A DNA stretch of 24,617 nucleotides, from assembly GCA_023427845.1 (NCBI GenBank), contig JAEYZX010000159.1, positions 1 to 24,617 of the forward strand. The letters run 5' to 3'. How positions within the stretch are numbered: position 1 is the stretch's first letter; every line of letters starts with the position of its first letter. The notes beneath the pieces are model-generated. The model was not told where the DNA came from. It searched no databases and worked only from the letters and a program-made list of their open reading frames with translations. Source of the stretch: Bacteroidota bacterium (GTDB lineage Bacteria > Bacteroidota > Bacteroidia > Flavobacteriales > Flavobacteriaceae). Below are positions 22,993-24,617 of this stretch, piece by piece. The position numbers were made by a program, and so were the translations under genes.

Positions 22993-24617
22993 ATGAAAAT
23001 AGCAGAAATATCCATCAAACGGCCTACACTGATTGTAGTGTTGTTTACCATACTGACTCTCGGTGGGATCTTCAGTTACAGCAATCTTAGCTATGAACTG
23101 ATACCGAAGTTTGAAATCAATGTCATTACGATATCGACAGTCTATCCGGGAGCATCTCCGGGCGAGGTTGAAAATACGGTCACAAAGAAAATCGAGGACG
23201 CCGTCGCAACGCTCGAAAACGTAAAAAAAGTTGAATCCAGTTCGGTTGAAAGCCTTTCCATTGTGATGGTCACGCTTGAAGCGGATGCGAACGCCGACTA
23301 TTCGCTTAATGATGCGCAACGAAAGATCAATGCAATCGAAAAAGATCTTCCTGAAGATGTCGATCCACCATCGCTAAGCAAATTCTCTTTGAGCGATTTG
23401 CCGATCATGACTATTGGTGCGACCGCCAAAATGGACGAAGCGCAATTTTATGACCTTCTCGACAAAAAAATCCAGCCGATACTTTCACGCGTAAACGGGG
23501 TTGCGCAGGTAAATCTGGTTGGTGGTGAAGAAAGAGAAATCCGCGTAAGCCTTGACCAGGCCAAATTAAAGGGCTACGGACTTTCAATTCCGCAGGTACA
23601 GCAGGCCATCCAAACGTCGAACCTCGATTTTCCGACGGGAAATATTCAGACGCGGGAATCGACAATGTTGGTCCGTTTGGCAGGTAAATTCCGTACGGTT
23701 GATGAACTTCGCAACCTGGTAATATCGTCGCAGAATGGCATTCAGGTACGTCTTGGTGAAGTAGCCGACGTTCAGGACACGCAAAAAGAAGTTGAAAAAA
23801 TTGCGCGTGTGAACCAAAACAATGCAATTGTACTGCATGTAATCAAGCAAACCGAGGCGAATGCAGTTGCGGTAAGTGAAGAGATGCGCAATGAAATTGC
23901 ACAGGTAATGGAAGACTATAAGGAGTTCGGACTCGACCTGAAAGTGGCAAACGACAGCAGCGAATTTACGCTTGCTGCGGCCAATTCGGTTATTTTCGAT
24001 TTGTTCCTTGCGGTGTTCCTCGTAGCGTTTGTGATGTTGTTTTTCCTTCACAGCATCCGAAACGCTTTTATCGTAATGGTTTCGATTCCGGCATCGCTTA
24101 TCGCAACATTCATCGGAATTTATTTTATGGGTTATACATTAAACCTGATGAGTTTGCTTGGGCTTTCGCTTGTTGTGGGAATCCTTGTGGATGATGCGAT
24201 CGTGGTGCTTGAGAACATTTACCGCCACATGGAAATGGGCAAGAACAAAGTGCGTGCCTCGTATGACGGAACACGTGAAATCGGATTTACGGTAACGGCC
24301 ATTACACTCGTTATTGTCGTGGTGTTCCTCCCAATTGCAATGTCGACCGGATTGGTGTCGAATATCATCACGCAATTTTGTGTGACCGTAATCATCGCGA
24401 CTTTGCTTTCGTTGCTATCGTCGTTTACGATCGTCCCCTACCTTTCGTCACGTTTCGGAAAACTCGAGCAATTGAGCAACAAAAATGTTTATGGTCGGGT
24501 GATTCTTGGTTTTGAAAAAGGATTGGACAATTTCACGCACCGTGTAACCAACATTCTGAAATGGTCGCTTGGCCATAAAAAGTCGACGTTGCTTATCGTT
24601 TTGGTCCTGTTCTTCAG
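22993..24617 (+). CDS. RND efflux pump permease (AcrB/HAE1-type), 5' part
   Basis: The frame from the ATG at 22993 stays open to the window end (541 full codons plus two bases), about half of the roughly 1,000-1,050 residues expected. It begins MKIAEISIKRPTLIVVLFTI with the first membrane helix. The periplasmic porter domain has YPGASPGEVENTVTKKIEDA and LSRVNGVAQVNLVGGEEREI. The second to sixth helices follow from about residue 335, with GILVDDAIVVLENIYRHME carrying the paired Asp residues of the proton relay. It would export drugs or other toxic compounds with the adaptor and channel encoded upstream. The substrate is unknown. It is cut by the window edge, not degraded. Confidence 0.95.
   Translation, partial: MKIAEISIKRPTLIVVLFTILTLGGIFSYSNLSYELIPKFEINVITISTVYPGASPGEVENTVTKKIEDAVATLENVKKVESSSVESLSIVMVTLEADANADYSLNDAQRKINAIEKDLPEDVDPPSLSKFSLSDLPIMTIGATAKMDEAQFYDLLDKKIQPILSRVNGVAQVNLVGGEEREIRVSLDQAKLKGYGLSIPQVQQAIQTSNLDFPTGNIQTRESTMLVRLAGKFRTVDELRNLVISSQNGIQVRLGEVADVQDTQKEVEKIARVNQNNAIVLHVIKQTEANAVAVSEEMRNEIAQVMEDYKEFGLDLKVANDSSEFTLAAANSVIFDLFLAVFLVAFVMLFFLHSIRNAFIVMVSIPASLIATFIGIYFMGYTLNLMSLLGLSLVVGILVDDAIVVLENIYRHMEMGKNKVRASYDGTREIGFTVTAITLVIVVVFLPIAMSTGLVSNIITQFCVTVIIATLLSLLSSFTIVPYLSSRFGKLEQLSNKNVYGRVILGFEKGLDNFTHRVTNILKWSLGHKKSTLLIVLVLFF

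Overview
The window looks like a chromosomal, mostly core-genome segment from a member of the Bacteroidota, most likely Flavobacteriaceae and close to Flavobacterium. The evidence is the repeated TAnnTTTG -7 promoter element (often with TTG 17-20 bases upstream), starts without Shine-Dalgarno sequences, signal peptides ending in a small residue plus Q, a DUF4476 lipoprotein-type gene, a PorT-family beta-barrel, a Bacteroidota-style sigma-54 and the 2-oxoglutarate dehydrogenase E1/E2 pair. No phage, transposase, CRISPR or defence gene is visible.

Layout. 1-574 (-): 5' part of a Kef-type cation/proton antiporter, divergent from 760-3180 (+), an MMPL/RND-superfamily exporter. 3181-3528 is an intergenic stretch with a structured dispersed repeat, a promoter and a 23-bp tandem repeat in the asnS leader. 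3529-4962 (+) is asnS. 4963-5369 is low-complexity purine/pyrimidine sequence arranged as a giant inverted repeat around a strong hairpin, followed by rpoN (5370-6839) and a PAP2-like membrane protein (TTG start, 6850-7455), which overlaps tail-to-tail with a PorT-family beta-barrel gene (7450-8142, -). 8326-8640 (+) is a short ribosome hibernation factor with a terminator. 8640-9112 has no gene but carries a dispersed repeat and a 112-bp-period direct repeat.

A minus-strand run follows in transcription order: tatD (12229-11462), a glycerolipid acyltransferase (11404-10262), type I L-asparaginase (10278-9247) and tRNA-Ser(GGA) (9200-9113). Then come a retropepsin-like protease (12513-12944, +) and a secreted DUF4476 protein (13023-13463, +), a bidirectional terminator, and odhA/sucA plus odhB/sucB (17772-13587, -) with a structured repeat between them. 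An outer-membrane barrel (17890-18426, +) is divergent from sucA and overlaps tail-to-tail with a 116-aa gene that follows a polyprenyl diphosphate synthase (19767-18793, -). Divergent from that synthase is an efflux operon: TetR regulator, TolC-like channel, membrane fusion protein and RND pump (19928-24617, +), the pump running off the window end.

How it fits together: the last block is a self-contained tripartite efflux system with its own repressor and a candidate operator over the promoter. The sucAB pair is TCA-cycle metabolism, and asnS, hpf, tRNA-Ser and rpoN are translation or transcription housekeeping. The least explained material is intergenic: four members of what seems to be one dispersed structured repeat superfamily (3259-3353, 8686-8774, 12295-12402, 14899-14993), two of them with a compensatory base change in a stem, plus three other repeat systems. 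I see no convincing new multi-gene system here.
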